Assembly (NCBI GenBank): GCA_934229275.1
Contig: CAKQDN010000004.1
Coordinates: 1-64,000 of the forward strand
Reading direction: 5' to 3'
Origin: an uncultured Clostridia bacterium
GTDB lineage: Bacteria > Bacillota > Clostridia > Christensenellales > Pumilibacteraceae
Length of the DNA: 64,000 nt
Of the stretch, positions 17,875 through 25,243 are shown piece after piece. The first letter of the stretch is position 1. The number at the start of each line of letters is the position of its first letter. Both the position numbers and the translations under genes were made by a program. The notes beneath the pieces were generated by a model. It was given only the letters and a program-made list of their open reading frames with translations. It had not been told where the DNA came from and did no database searches.

Positions 17875-17939
17875 TATAAAGCGGTAATAAACTTATTTCC
17901 AAAATTCGTATGGATTTTTCTGAGAAAGAACTCATTTTT

Positions 17940-17972
17940 CGCCATGCACGTCAAAGTGTGTGGCGATTTTTT
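17940..17972 (+). terminator. Terminator or attenuator between guaA and the next gene
   Basis: CGCCATGCAC and GTGTGTGGCG form a stem with two mismatches around CAAA-type loop bases, followed by six T residues. It ends only three bases before the ribosome site of the next gene, so it may tune read-through as well as end guaA. Confidence 0.6.
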
Positions 17973-17986
17973 ATAGGAGAAAAAAC

Positions 17987-18742
17987 ATGTCGGATCAAAT
18001 TAAACCAACGAAAAAATTGAGAATTCCCGGTGAGATAGCCTATCTTACGGCAATCGCAATGCTGTCGTTCGCCGTGGCTATGCTTACGAGCGCAAACTTC
18101 GGAATATCGATGATCGTCGCTCCTGCGTATCTGCTCAGCCTGAAAACGGGATTTCTGACTTTCGGTCAAGCAGAATACATAATTCAGGCAGGTGTGTTCG
18201 TCGTTCTGTGCATAGTGCTGCGGAGGTTTAAGGTTGTGTACCTCAGTTCGTTCGTAACTTGCCTGATTTACGGCGCGGCGCTCGATTTATGGCGGCTTTT
18301 GCCCTGCTTCGACCCTGCGATAACGCCGCCCGGAAGCATGGCTTTATGGCTTCGGATAGTAATGTTCGTTGCAGGAGTGCTATTAACCGCGCTTTCGGTT
18401 TCGCTTTTCTTTAAGACGTATTTGTATCCGCAGGTGTACGACTTCTTTTCAAAAGCCGTTTCGAGTAAATACGGCATAAAAATTTCCGTGTTCAAAACGG
18501 CTTTCGACTTAACCTGCCTTACTGCAAGCGTGATAATGTCGTATTGCTTTTTCGGCAGGCTCGAAGGCGTCAATTGGGGAACGCTCGTAATGGCGGTCGT
18601 CAACGGCACTCTGATCGGCTTGTTCTCGTCCGCCCTCGATAAAATTTGCGACTTCACCCCGATTTTCGGTAAGTTCGCCTTGTTATTCGCCCTCGAAACA
18701 AAAGAAACGAAGAAAAAAGAGAATGTAAAAGAGCAAGAGTAG
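17987..18742 (+). CDS. YczE/YitT-like membrane protein (DUF6198 type)
   Basis: The 251-residue protein has about five membrane helices between residues 18 and 215 and a Lys/Glu-rich tail. The early segment AMLTSANFGISMIVAPAYLLS matches the clostridial YczE-like family, which has no settled function. The ATG at 17987 follows AGGAGA; reading from further upstream would pass through the terminator hairpin and is unlikely. No promoter other than guaA's is obvious, so expression may depend on read-through. It is followed by a strong terminator. Confidence 0.7.
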   Translation: MSDQIKPTKKLRIPGEIAYLTAIAMLSFAVAMLTSANFGISMIVAPAYLLSLKTGFLTFGQAEYIIQAGVFVVLCIVLRRFKVVYLSSFVTCLIYGAALDLWRLLPCFDPAITPPGSMALWLRIVMFVAGVLLTALSVSLFFKTYLYPQVYDFFSKAVSSKYGIKISVFKTAFDLTCLTASVIMSYCFFGRLEGVNWGTLVMAVVNGTLIGLFSSALDKICDFTPIFGKFALLFALETKETKKKENVKEQE

Positions 18743-18788
18743 TTTTGACGTTAATGCGAAAAATTTGAGCAAGAACCGCTTTTGACAT

Positions 18789-18829
18789 AAAAAAGCACCT
18801 TTCGAAAGTTTTTTCCGAGGTGCTTTTTT
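18789..18829 (+). terminator. Terminator after the YczE-like gene
   Basis: AAAAAAGCACCT and AGGTGCTTTTTT form a perfect 12 bp stem with a 17-base loop. It works in both directions and also ends the XRE gene coming from the right. Confidence 0.9.
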
Positions 18830-18883
18830 ACTGTTTTATAATCGAGATTTTATACTGCGATTTTTTGCGGTTTCGGAAACGCG

Positions 18884-19090
18884 TTAATAGTCCGTTCGAC
18901 CCAGCAGATAATCGACGCTCACGTCGAACAAATCGGCTATTTCGAGCAGCATATCGAAATCACATTCGCGCTGACCGCATTCCCAGTAGGAAATTTGGCG
19001 CACCGAAACGCCCAATTTTTCCGCAAGTTGCGCCCGTGACCACTCTTTTTCGTGCCGCAAATAAGAAATTCTGTCCGAAAACCTACTCAT
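18884..19090 (-). CDS. Small XRE-family (Cro/CI-like) repressor
   Basis: From the ATG at 19088-19090 the protein has 68 residues and is nearly all helix-turn-helix: SRAQLAEKLGVSVRQISYWE at about 23-42, then a dimerisation-type helix ending VDYLLGRTDY, typical of cytoplasmic XRE regulators. A longer reading would run back through the operators and has no ribosome site. It is divergent from the gene at 19218, and two identical GAACAAAATGTTC palindromes lie between them. It very probably represses that promoter and possibly its own. There is no ligand or protease domain, so relief must come from another factor. Confidence 0.83.
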   Translation of the reverse strand: MSRFSDRISYLRHEKEWSRAQLAEKLGVSVRQISYWECGQRECDFDMLLEIADLFDVSVDYLLGRTDY

Positions 19091-19103
19091 ATGTAAAATT
19101 TTA

Positions 19104-19146
19104 GAACAAAATGTTCCAAAATACTTGACATGGAACAAAATGTTCC
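19104..19146. promoter_or_regulatory. Two identical XRE operators around a consensus -35
   Basis: GAACAAAATGTTC occurs at 19104-19116 and again, extended to GGAACAAAATGTTCC, at 19132-19146. One copy lies just before the -35 box and the other fills the spacer. The second copy is a perfect palindrome with a three-base centre. Bound protein would occlude RNA polymerase. The spacing inside the repeat (GAAC-N5-GTTC) differs from the N4 spacing of Firmicute LexA boxes. Confidence 0.75.
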
Positions 19147-19153
19147 GTATAAT
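19125..19153 (+). promoter_or_regulatory. Consensus promoter of the XRE-controlled cassette
   Basis: TTGACA at 19125-19130 and TATAAT at 19148-19153 with a 17 bp spacer match the consensus exactly. A strong promoter held by two operators suggests tight repression with high induced expression. Confidence 0.9.
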
Positions 19154-19217
19154 ATTATCATACGAACGAACCGACTTTATTCCGATAGAGTCAAGTAAAA
19201 TGTTCAGGGAGGTAAAA

Positions 19218-19949
19218 ATGGGATTATTCGATTCCATCAGAAAGAAAAAAGAAGAAAAAGAAACGGCAATGCTCGAAGCGTTGGAGAACGAGAAAAAGAG
19301 TTTGTACGAAAACATGACCGAAGCGCAGGCTCAGGCGGCTTTTAACAAAGCGTTGAACAAAATCGATGGGTCTGAATTTTCGTCCTTCTCGCTCTATTTG
19401 TATTGTTCCGGCAGGGGAGAAGAGGATTTCTCGTTTTATCTGTGGCTTAAATATTCGCCGTTTGCTCCGGAAGGAGTGGATTTATCCGCTTATTGCGAAT
19501 ACGCGCCGAAATTGAAGTACCACAGAGATTTCACACGTTCCGTGCAGGCTATGTTTATTTTCGAGTCGTGTTTGAAATTCGGCATGAAGCGCGATAATAA
19601 CGAGTATCTTTCCGTCAACTACGACGGCGTGCTGAATTGCGAATATGACGGCGGTCTGGTCGATAACATATGGCGTGAAATTAAAGAAGGCAACCTCGAT
19701 CCTTTCGGAGATGGCGATTGGATATTCGATAAAGCGCTTTATGAGGGCGACGGTCATGAAAACGGCTACATAGTGAGAAAGAAAATGGACATAATTCTCA
19801 GTTGTTTAGACCCCTCGTTTTGCGACAAATTCGGACTGTACGATTGTACCGACCCCGTCAATCAGTTCAAACGCGACGGAAAGTATTTGCCGCTCGAAGA
19901 AATGCAGGAACTGTTAGAATCGTGGCAAACCAAAAGAACTACATATTAA
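19218..19949 (+). CDS. Unrecognised 243-residue protein of the XRE cassette
   Basis: The ATG at 19218 follows AGGGAGGT; a TTG upstream coincides with the promoter and is not a start. The N-terminus (about residues 1-45) is strongly charged, with runs of Lys and Glu that suggest a coiled coil. The rest is acidic and aromatic, with no membrane helix or signal. I do not recognise the family. It sits under an XRE-repressed promoter and is followed 12 bases later by a small DUF6150-like gene, with terminators closing the unit on both sides. Conserved glycine-rich acidic stretches (YDGVLNCEYDGG, DPFGDGDW) might be useful search anchors. Confidence 0.72.
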   Translation: MGLFDSIRKKKEEKETAMLEALENEKKSLYENMTEAQAQAAFNKALNKIDGSEFSSFSLYLYCSGRGEEDFSFYLWLKYSPFAPEGVDLSAYCEYAPKLKYHRDFTRSVQAMFIFESCLKFGMKRDNNEYLSVNYDGVLNCEYDGGLVDNIWREIKEGNLDPFGDGDWIFDKALYEGDGHENGYIVRKKMDIILSCLDPSFCDKFGLYDCTDPVNQFKRDGKYLPLEEMQELLESWQTKRTTY

Positions 19950-19961
19950 GGAGATAAAAAA

Positions 19962-20177
19962 ATGTTACCCGGAAAAGTTTATATCGTAAATCAGGAATCC
20001 AGAGCACAGTACAAAGTTTGTTTCGTAGACAATGCGAGCAGAGAGAAAAACGCAGAAATAATCAAGGGCTGCAAACTGGTCAAAATGGAATCGCAGGCAG
20101 ACGTAAAGGTTTTTCTTACCACGCAGGAATACAGAGCAGATATTTTAATCACGCGGAAGAATTTCCCGTCGGCGTGA
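19962..20177 (+). CDS. Small DUF6150-like protein
   Basis: The 71-residue protein starts MLPGKVYIVNQESRAQYKVC, and three short repeats follow the pattern VYIVNxES, VCFVDNxSR and VFLTTQEYRADI before ITRKNFPSA. This matches the DUF6150 family, a small beta-rich family of unknown role. AGGAGA precedes the ATG. It shares the XRE-controlled promoter with the gene upstream and ends before a strong terminator. There is no signal peptide or membrane segment. Confidence 0.72.
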   Translation: MLPGKVYIVNQESRAQYKVCFVDNASREKNAEIIKGCKLVKMESQADVKVFLTTQEYRADILITRKNFPSA

Positions 20178-20195
20178 AAAAGTCTTTCTTGTCTA

Positions 20196-20232
20196 AAGCC
20201 GTTCTTTTCTTCGGAAGAGAGCGGCTTTTTTG
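20196..20232 (+). terminator. Terminator of the XRE cassette
   Basis: AAAGCCG pairs with CGGCTTT across an A/G/T-rich loop that can add further pairs; a T run follows. Confidence 0.75.
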
Positions 20233-20242
20233 CGGTTTGGCG

Positions 20243-20271
20243 TTGACTTTACGGGCGATATCCGATATAAT
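20243..20271 (+). promoter_or_regulatory. Promoter of the GH32 gene
   Basis: TTGACT at 20243-20248 and TATAAT at 20266-20271 have a 17 bp spacer. The leader contains a long hairpin closed by GCCCTTTA (20281-20288) and TAAAGGGC (20319-20326). Confidence 0.83.
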
Positions 20272-20354
20272 GTAGGAGTTGCCCTTTATAGAGGCGCGGA
20301 GAGCGGACTTTGCGGTGCTAAAGGGCGGAATAATTTGCTATTTAAGAGGGATTT

Positions 20355-21917
20355 ATGATTAAAACGTACGTTAATAAGCGGTATATTCTGCTGCCGGTAA
20401 ACAACGACGCACAAACGAGCAAAGTAGAGTTTTACAAGGGTGAGGGTGACGAGAAGAAACTTATTCTGGACCTCGACTGCAAACTTGCAACAAACAAAGT
20501 CGATTTTATCGCATGCTACGACGCACGCGAACTGCTCGGCAAAAACGCGTATATCGAGTGCCCGTACGGCGTCGAAATCGGGCAAAGCGACAAAAAAGTG
20601 CTGCCCGAAAAGGACGAGTACCGCCCGTTTGCTCACTTCAAGCCTTCGGTCGGCTGGAACAACGACCCGAACGGAATGATCAGGTATGAGGGCGAGTATC
20701 ACGCGTTCTATCAACTCAATCCGTGCGGAAAAGATTGGGGAAACATGCACTGGGGTCACGCGGTCAGCCGCGACGGATTCGAGTGGGGGGAGCGTGACGT
20801 CGCGCTTTTTCCGGACGAGGACGGAACCATGTTTTCGGGCTCGGCGATAGCGGACGAAAACAACGTTTCGGGACTGAAAACGGGCATATGTACCCCCGTT
20901 TTGCTGTTCTACACGGCTGCCGGCGGCACGAGCGAACTATCGAAAAACAAGCCGTTCACGCAGAGAATAGCCTGTTCGACAGACGGCGGAAAAACGTTTA
21001 CAAAACTCGGCGGCAAACCGATAATCGACTGCATTGCGGAAGGAAATCGCGACCCGAAAGTCGTCCGCGCGGAAGAACTCGGCAAATTCTTGCTCGCGCT
21101 GTATTTAAGCGGCAACGACTACGCGCTTTTTACGTCGGATAACCTGCTCGACTGGAGCATGTTGCAAAAAATAACCATTGCCGGCGAGAGCGAATGTCCC
21201 GATATTTACGCTTTTAAACGCGGCGACAAAACTTACCGCGCGCTTATAGGGGCGTCGGATAAATATATAATCGGCGAGTTTTCGGACGGTAAATTCGTTC
21301 CGCTGACCGCCGTTAAACGGCTGTCGTACTCGGAAAAGACGGGTAGCGGTATGCCGCTCTCGTACGCCGCGCAGAGTTTTTTCGGCACGGGCGACCGCGT
21401 TATCAGGATGCCCTGGAACAATATCGGCTCGCCGAGTGCGGTCGGTTCGTGCGAACTGGGACTTATGCAGGAAATCACGCTTACGGGCGAGGGCGAAGAT
21501 ATGCGCCTTAACGTTTTCCCTTCGAAGGAAACCTTGTCGGCGTTCGGCGCGGAATTCCGGAAAAGCGTTCCGCCGCAAGAAAAAGTATGCGTTCCGCTCG
21601 AAAGAAACGCATACCTTATCAAAATCGAGTGCGATTGTGATGACTTCGAATTGAACGTATTCGGACTTCATATAGATGCCGACGCCGAAAAAGGCGCGCT
21701 ACGCGTCGGAAAAACCGAAATTCCGCTTCGGAAGGACGAAAAAGCCGACGTTACCGTGATTATCGACCGAGTTTCGACCGAAGTGTACGTCGGCGGCGTG
21801 TTCGCGACTATTGCGCACGTTTGCGATTATTCCGTGCCGGAACTTAACTATTTGGCGAAGGGCGAAACGTACTCGCTCACGGTCGGCGCACTGAAAAATA
21901 TACGCAGCCGAGCGTAA
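20355..21917 (+). CDS. GH32 beta-fructosidase (sucrose/fructan hydrolase)
   Basis: The 520-residue enzyme should release fructose from sucrose, inulin-type or levan-type sugars. It has the GH32 catalytic set: the nucleophile Asp in WNNDPNG (about residue 104), the transition-state Asp in NRDPKV (about 232) and the acid/base Glu in ESECPDIY (about 279). HWGHAVSRDG and MFSGSAI also match. A five-bladed propeller is expected, followed by a beta-sandwich (about 390-520). About 85 residues precede the catalytic core. No signal peptide is present, so it acts on imported oligosaccharides. A PfkB fructokinase and an AraC regulator lie 1.4 kb downstream, supporting fructan use. Whether it prefers sucrose or longer fructans cannot be told. 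Confidence 0.9.
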   Translation: MIKTYVNKRYILLPVNNDAQTSKVEFYKGEGDEKKLILDLDCKLATNKVDFIACYDARELLGKNAYIECPYGVEIGQSDKKVLPEKDEYRPFAHFKPSVGWNNDPNGMIRYEGEYHAFYQLNPCGKDWGNMHWGHAVSRDGFEWGERDVALFPDEDGTMFSGSAIADENNVSGLKTGICTPVLLFYTAAGGTSELSKNKPFTQRIACSTDGGKTFTKLGGKPIIDCIAEGNRDPKVVRAEELGKFLLALYLSGNDYALFTSDNLLDWSMLQKITIAGESECPDIYAFKRGDKTYRALIGASDKYIIGEFSDGKFVPLTAVKRLSYSEKTGSGMPLSYAAQSFFGTGDRVIRMPWNNIGSPSAVGSCELGLMQEITLTGEGEDMRLNVFPSKETLSAFGAEFRKSVPPQEKVCVPLERNAYLIKIECDCDDFELNVFGLHIDADAEKGALRVGKTEIPLRKDEKADVTVIIDRVSTEVYVGGVFATIAHVCDYSVPELNYLAKGETYSLTVGALKNIRSRA

Positions 21918-21985
21918 ATTATACACCGTCGGGCGTAAAATATCGGATAGGAACATCCGAGCGTAAAAGAAGTACTTTTCCTATA

Positions 21986-22014
21986 GTGACAAATCCGCGT
22001 GGGTGAAGTATAAT
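21986..22014 (+). promoter_or_regulatory. Promoter of the BNR/sialidase-like gene
   Basis: GTGACA at 21986-21991 and TATAAT at 22009-22014 have a 17 bp spacer. Just upstream are three direct repeats of CCGRGCGTAAA-type sequence (21908, 21929, 21957), a possible regulator site. Confidence 0.7.
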
Positions 22015-22042
22015 TATCGTATCTTGCTCGGAGGAAACAACG

Positions 22043-23161
22043 ATGACTGAAAAAGTGGGAATAATAAGGTCGGGCGACGTGTATGCAAACGACGGTCTGT
22101 TCGGGTACGCCGCGTGGCCGACGGTTACGAAACTGGCGGATGGCAGACTGTTCGCCGTGTTTTCGGCAGGCAGAATATTGCATGTATGCCCGTTCGGCAA
22201 AACGATGGGCTGCTACTCTTACGACGAGGGCAAAACCTGGACTTCGCCGTTCGTAATCGCCGACACGCCCTTTGACGATCGCGACGGAGGAGTCGCGGTC
22301 AAAGGGAAGCAGGTACTTGTAACGACGTTTAACAATACGTTCGCTTTTCAGCGCGCCGAAAACGAAAGACGCGCGGACGGATCGATTAAAAATATTATAG
22401 AAGATTATATAAAATGCAACCAAAATGCCGATAACTCTCTTGTCGGCTCGTGGATTTACGTCAGCGAGGACGGCGGCAACACGTTCCCGAAACGGTATCG
22501 CTTTCCGCTTACCGCGCCGCACGGACCGATAGTTTTGTCCGACGGCAGTTATTTTTTCGTCGGACGCAGTTTTTCCGTTGAGGACCGCTATCTCGAAAAC
22601 GGCGTGGTCACGGATTATCTCCCGGAAGGGCTGTATTGGTCGCGCTCGACCGACGGCTACGAGTGGACGGAGCCGCGCCTTATTCCGATCGACGCTGAAA
22701 ACGGCGACCTGTGGTGCGAGCCGCACGCTTTCGAACGCAAGGACGGCGGAATAACCGTAGCGGTGCGCGTTCAGAAGTTCTCGCCCGTCATAGGACCGCT
22801 TCGCACATACCTTATAGACGGTTCGGCGGACGGCAGGGAGTGGAACAGTCCGCGCGATCTCGGTTTGCAGGCTTCTCCGCCGCACGTATTAAGACATTCG
22901 TCGGGCGCGCTCGTCATGACGGTCGGTCGGCGTGAAAAACCGTACGCGCAGCAGGCTCTTATAAGCCGCGACGACGGTAAAACCTGGAGCAAGCCGCTCG
23001 ACCTCGAAACGCGCATGTGTTCGGGCGATCACGGCTATCCTTCGAGCGTCGAACTCTCCGACGGCAGCATAATGACAGTGTTCTACCGGCAGGAAAATCC
23101 GGGCGAGAAAAACCGCGTTTCCTACGTCGTGTGGAAATTGTCCGAAAACGATCGGACGTAG
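22043..23161 (+). CDS. BNR-repeat (sialidase superfamily) glycoside hydrolase-like protein
   Basis: The 372-residue protein has four Asp-box repeats: SYDEGKTW (about 58), SEDGGNTF (about 140), STDGYEW (about 200) and SRDDGKTW (about 312), which mark a sialidase-type six-bladed propeller. The arginine-containing RIP motif of true GH33 sialidases is missing; the corresponding stretch reads AAWPTVTKL. It is therefore better placed in the broad BNR_2 group, whose members may cleave or bind other sugars. No signal peptide is visible. AGGAAAC precedes the ATG. It lies between GH32 and fructokinase, which points to intracellular glycan processing. Confidence 0.77.
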   Translation: MTEKVGIIRSGDVYANDGLFGYAAWPTVTKLADGRLFAVFSAGRILHVCPFGKTMGCYSYDEGKTWTSPFVIADTPFDDRDGGVAVKGKQVLVTTFNNTFAFQRAENERRADGSIKNIIEDYIKCNQNADNSLVGSWIYVSEDGGNTFPKRYRFPLTAPHGPIVLSDGSYFFVGRSFSVEDRYLENGVVTDYLPEGLYWSRSTDGYEWTEPRLIPIDAENGDLWCEPHAFERKDGGITVAVRVQKFSPVIGPLRTYLIDGSADGREWNSPRDLGLQASPPHVLRHSSGALVMTVGRREKPYAQQALISRDDGKTWSKPLDLETRMCSGDHGYPSSVELSDGSIMTVFYRQENPGEKNRVSYVVWKLSENDRT

Positions 23162-23229
23162 CGCGTTGGCACCCGGATAATGTAAATAATGCCTCTAAGC
23201 GGTGATTGAATATAAAACCAACGAAAAAT

Positions 23230-23271
23230 AAAAAACTCTCCTTATAATAAACGGGAGAGTTTTGCTTTTTT
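23230..23271. terminator. Bidirectional terminator between converging genes
   Basis: AAAACTCTCC and GGGAGAGTTTT form the stem, with a T-rich tail on the right and an A-rich flank on the left, so it serves both the BNR gene and the fructokinase gene. Confidence 0.85.
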
Positions 23272-23313
23272 ATTCAGAGATAAAGGCTGCGACCAAAGCG
23301 GCTTTTGCGTTGC

Positions 23314-24195
23314 TTAAAAGCGAACCGCGCCTGCAAAAAGCGTGGTCTGCGCGCCCTTGCGATTGCCGTTTTCGAGAGCCGTGCGAACGTTATCCTCGTC
23401 AATTTCTTTGCCGTCGAGATAAGCAAGCACCGCTCCGAAAAACGCGTCCCCGGCACCGGTCGTATCGAGAGGCGTAACCTTTTCGCACGGCACGGTCTGC
23501 CATTTTCCGTTCAGCATAAACGCGCTTCCGCGGCTTCCGAGCGTAACGATAAGAAGGCTTCCGTCGCGGTATATTTTTCGTGCGGCGACTTCGGGATTTT
23601 TCTCACCGGTAAACGCCGCGATTTCGTCCTCGGAAAATTTGAGTATGTCCGCTTGCTCGATAATCGGAGCGTAATATTCTTTCGCGCGCTCCACGCTTTC
23701 GTATAAGTCGGCGCGGTAGTTGACGTCGAACGAGAAAATTTTGCCTGCCGCCCTGATTTTTTTAGCCGCTGTACGGGCAAATTCGCGCCCGGCTTTTTCC
23801 GACAGCATAAGCGAGCCGAGGTGGACTATATCCGCGTTTCCGAAAGCAGGCGAATCGATTGCCTCGCCGCTTATACGGAAGTCTGCCGTGTCGCCGCGAT
23901 AGAACGAAAAATCGCGCTCGCCGCCGGTCAGCGTCACGAAAGCAAGCGTGGTGTTCCGCTTGTCGTCAACCTGAATTTCAAGCGAATCCAGACCGGCTTG
24001 TTCTGCCCGATCGATTAAAAATCTGCCCACGGCGTCAAAGCCGACCCTGCCGATGAAAGCGACTTTCGCGCCCGACTGTTTCGCGTTCACCGCCACGTTG
24101 AACGGAGCGCCGCCCACGCGCGCCTCCATGGCAAGCGCGTCGCCGTTTTCTCGTCCCGTTATGTCCGCAAGCAATTCTCCTATGCATAAAATCAT
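23314..24195 (-). CDS. PfkB-family carbohydrate kinase, probably fructokinase
   Basis: The 293-residue ribokinase-fold protein has the N-terminal substrate signature GGAPFNVAVN (about residue 28) and the C-terminal signature DTTGAGDAFFGA (about 242) with the catalytic Asp. GGAPFNVA is typical of bacterial fructokinases, which phosphorylate fructose at position 6. It would take the fructose made by the GH32 enzyme 1.4 kb away. AAGGAGAA precedes the ATG on this strand, and a TATAAT (24238-24233) lies upstream. An AraC regulator is encoded 77 bases further upstream in the same direction. Confidence 0.85.
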   Translation of the reverse strand: MILCIGELLADITGRENGDALAMEARVGGAPFNVAVNAKQSGAKVAFIGRVGFDAVGRFLIDRAEQAGLDSLEIQVDDKRNTTLAFVTLTGGERDFSFYRGDTADFRISGEAIDSPAFGNADIVHLGSLMLSEKAGREFARTAAKKIRAAGKIFSFDVNYRADLYESVERAKEYYAPIIEQADILKFSEDEIAAFTGEKNPEVAARKIYRDGSLLIVTLGSRGSAFMLNGKWQTVPCEKVTPLDTTGAGDAFFGAVLAYLDGKEIDEDNVRTALENGNRKGAQTTLFAGAVRF

Positions 24196-24272
24196 GTCCG
24201 TTCTCCTTAATTAAAACGCTGTTGTTTTCGATATTATAGCACATCACTCCGTTTACGGGTAAAAAACGCGCT

Positions 24273-25109
24273 TTATTTTTTTCTCAGTTGCGACGGAGAG
24301 CATCCTTTTCGGCTCTTAATCAGAGCGATAAGCCCTCTCGAGTCGGAAAAGCCGACCTCGTTTGCTATAGCGGTTACCGACAGGTCGGTGTTTTTGAGCA
24401 AACTCAACGCTTCGTTCAGGCGCAGTTCGTTCTGATATTCTTTGGGAGTAAAACCGGTGAGCGCATGGAATTGCCTTATAAAATAGAACTTGTCGGTATA
24501 AGCCATCGAAGAGAGCGTGTCCAACGTTATTTTTTCTTTGTAATGCTCCATTACGTATTTAATGGCGTCCGTAATGCCGGCGCGCCCGTCGTTTACGTCG
24601 CATTCTTGCAAAAGTTCGGTCAGAAGGCTATAAAGAAGCGAAGAAACGAGATATTTATTTTCGTCGCCCGATTGTATCATGGTCGTAATCTGACGGACGG
24701 AAGAGGGTAGCGACGGCGGAATAAAATCGGGCATAACGTAGCCGAACTTCGCTTGAAAACTGTCGTAAAATCCCTTGACTTCGGGTCCGTACAAATACGC
24801 GAAATACGCCTCGTATGGTATATCGCCGCCGTTTACGACGGTGTGCGCGTCTTCTTGCGAGAAGAACAGAGTGTCCCCTGCGTGCGCTTTATACGATTTG
24901 TTTTTGGTTTTTAAAACCACCTCGCCTTTAAGAACTCCGTACAGTCCGTAAGAGTTGTAGCCCGTTCTCGAAACCGAGTGTTTCAAGCCGCCGACGACGT
25001 ACCCCGACTGCACGACGTTGTATAAAAGAGGGTGGCGATAATAATTGTCCGGGCGTATGGCGAGCGTGGTGCCGGAAAGCAGTTCTACCGTTCTTTTGGT
25101 TGTTTTCAT
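24273..25109 (-). CDS. AraC-family regulator (cupin plus double HTH)
   Basis: The 278-residue protein has an N-terminal cupin-like sensing domain (about 30-120, with GDTLFFSQEDAHTV) and a C-terminal AraC DNA-binding domain (about 180-278) containing two helix-turn-helix units, ITLDTLSSMAYTDKFYFIRQ and SVTAIANEVGFSDSRGLI. It is divergent from the large SGNH protein gene and upstream of the fructokinase gene, either of which could be its target. Such proteins usually activate sugar-use genes when a sugar binds the cupin. The first helix-turn-helix is canonical; the end of the second differs from the usual FSRxFKK form. Confidence 0.87.
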   Translation of the reverse strand: MKTTKRTVELLSGTTLAIRPDNYYRHPLLYNVVQSGYVVGGLKHSVSRTGYNSYGLYGVLKGEVVLKTKNKSYKAHAGDTLFFSQEDAHTVVNGGDIPYEAYFAYLYGPEVKGFYDSFQAKFGYVMPDFIPPSLPSSVRQITTMIQSGDENKYLVSSLLYSLLTELLQECDVNDGRAGITDAIKYVMEHYKEKITLDTLSSMAYTDKFYFIRQFHALTGFTPKEYQNELRLNEALSLLKNTDLSVTAIANEVGFSDSRGLIALIKSRKGCSPSQLRKK

Positions 25110-25155
25110 TTTCCTTTATTACCTGTAATTGTGTTTAAGTTTGCAATTTTATGTA

Positions 25156-25184
25156 TTGAAACGAAAAGCGGAATTTGCTATAAT
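25156..25184 (+). promoter_or_regulatory. Promoter of the TasA-like/SGNH gene
   Basis: TTGAAA at 25156-25161 and TATAAT at 25179-25184 have a 17 bp spacer, with TGC just before the -10 (extended -10). AAGGAGAG precedes the ATG at 25244. Confidence 0.83.
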
Positions 25185-25243
25185 CTAAATATACTCTATA
25201 ACCGGAATTATGTCAACAAAAAACGAATTTAAGGAGAGAAAAA

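Noticed and set aside
19104..19146. LexA/SOS boxes at the XRE cassette
   Set aside because: The repeats are GAAC-N5-GTTC, whereas the Firmicute LexA box is GAAC-N4-GTTC, and an XRE gene lies directly beside them.
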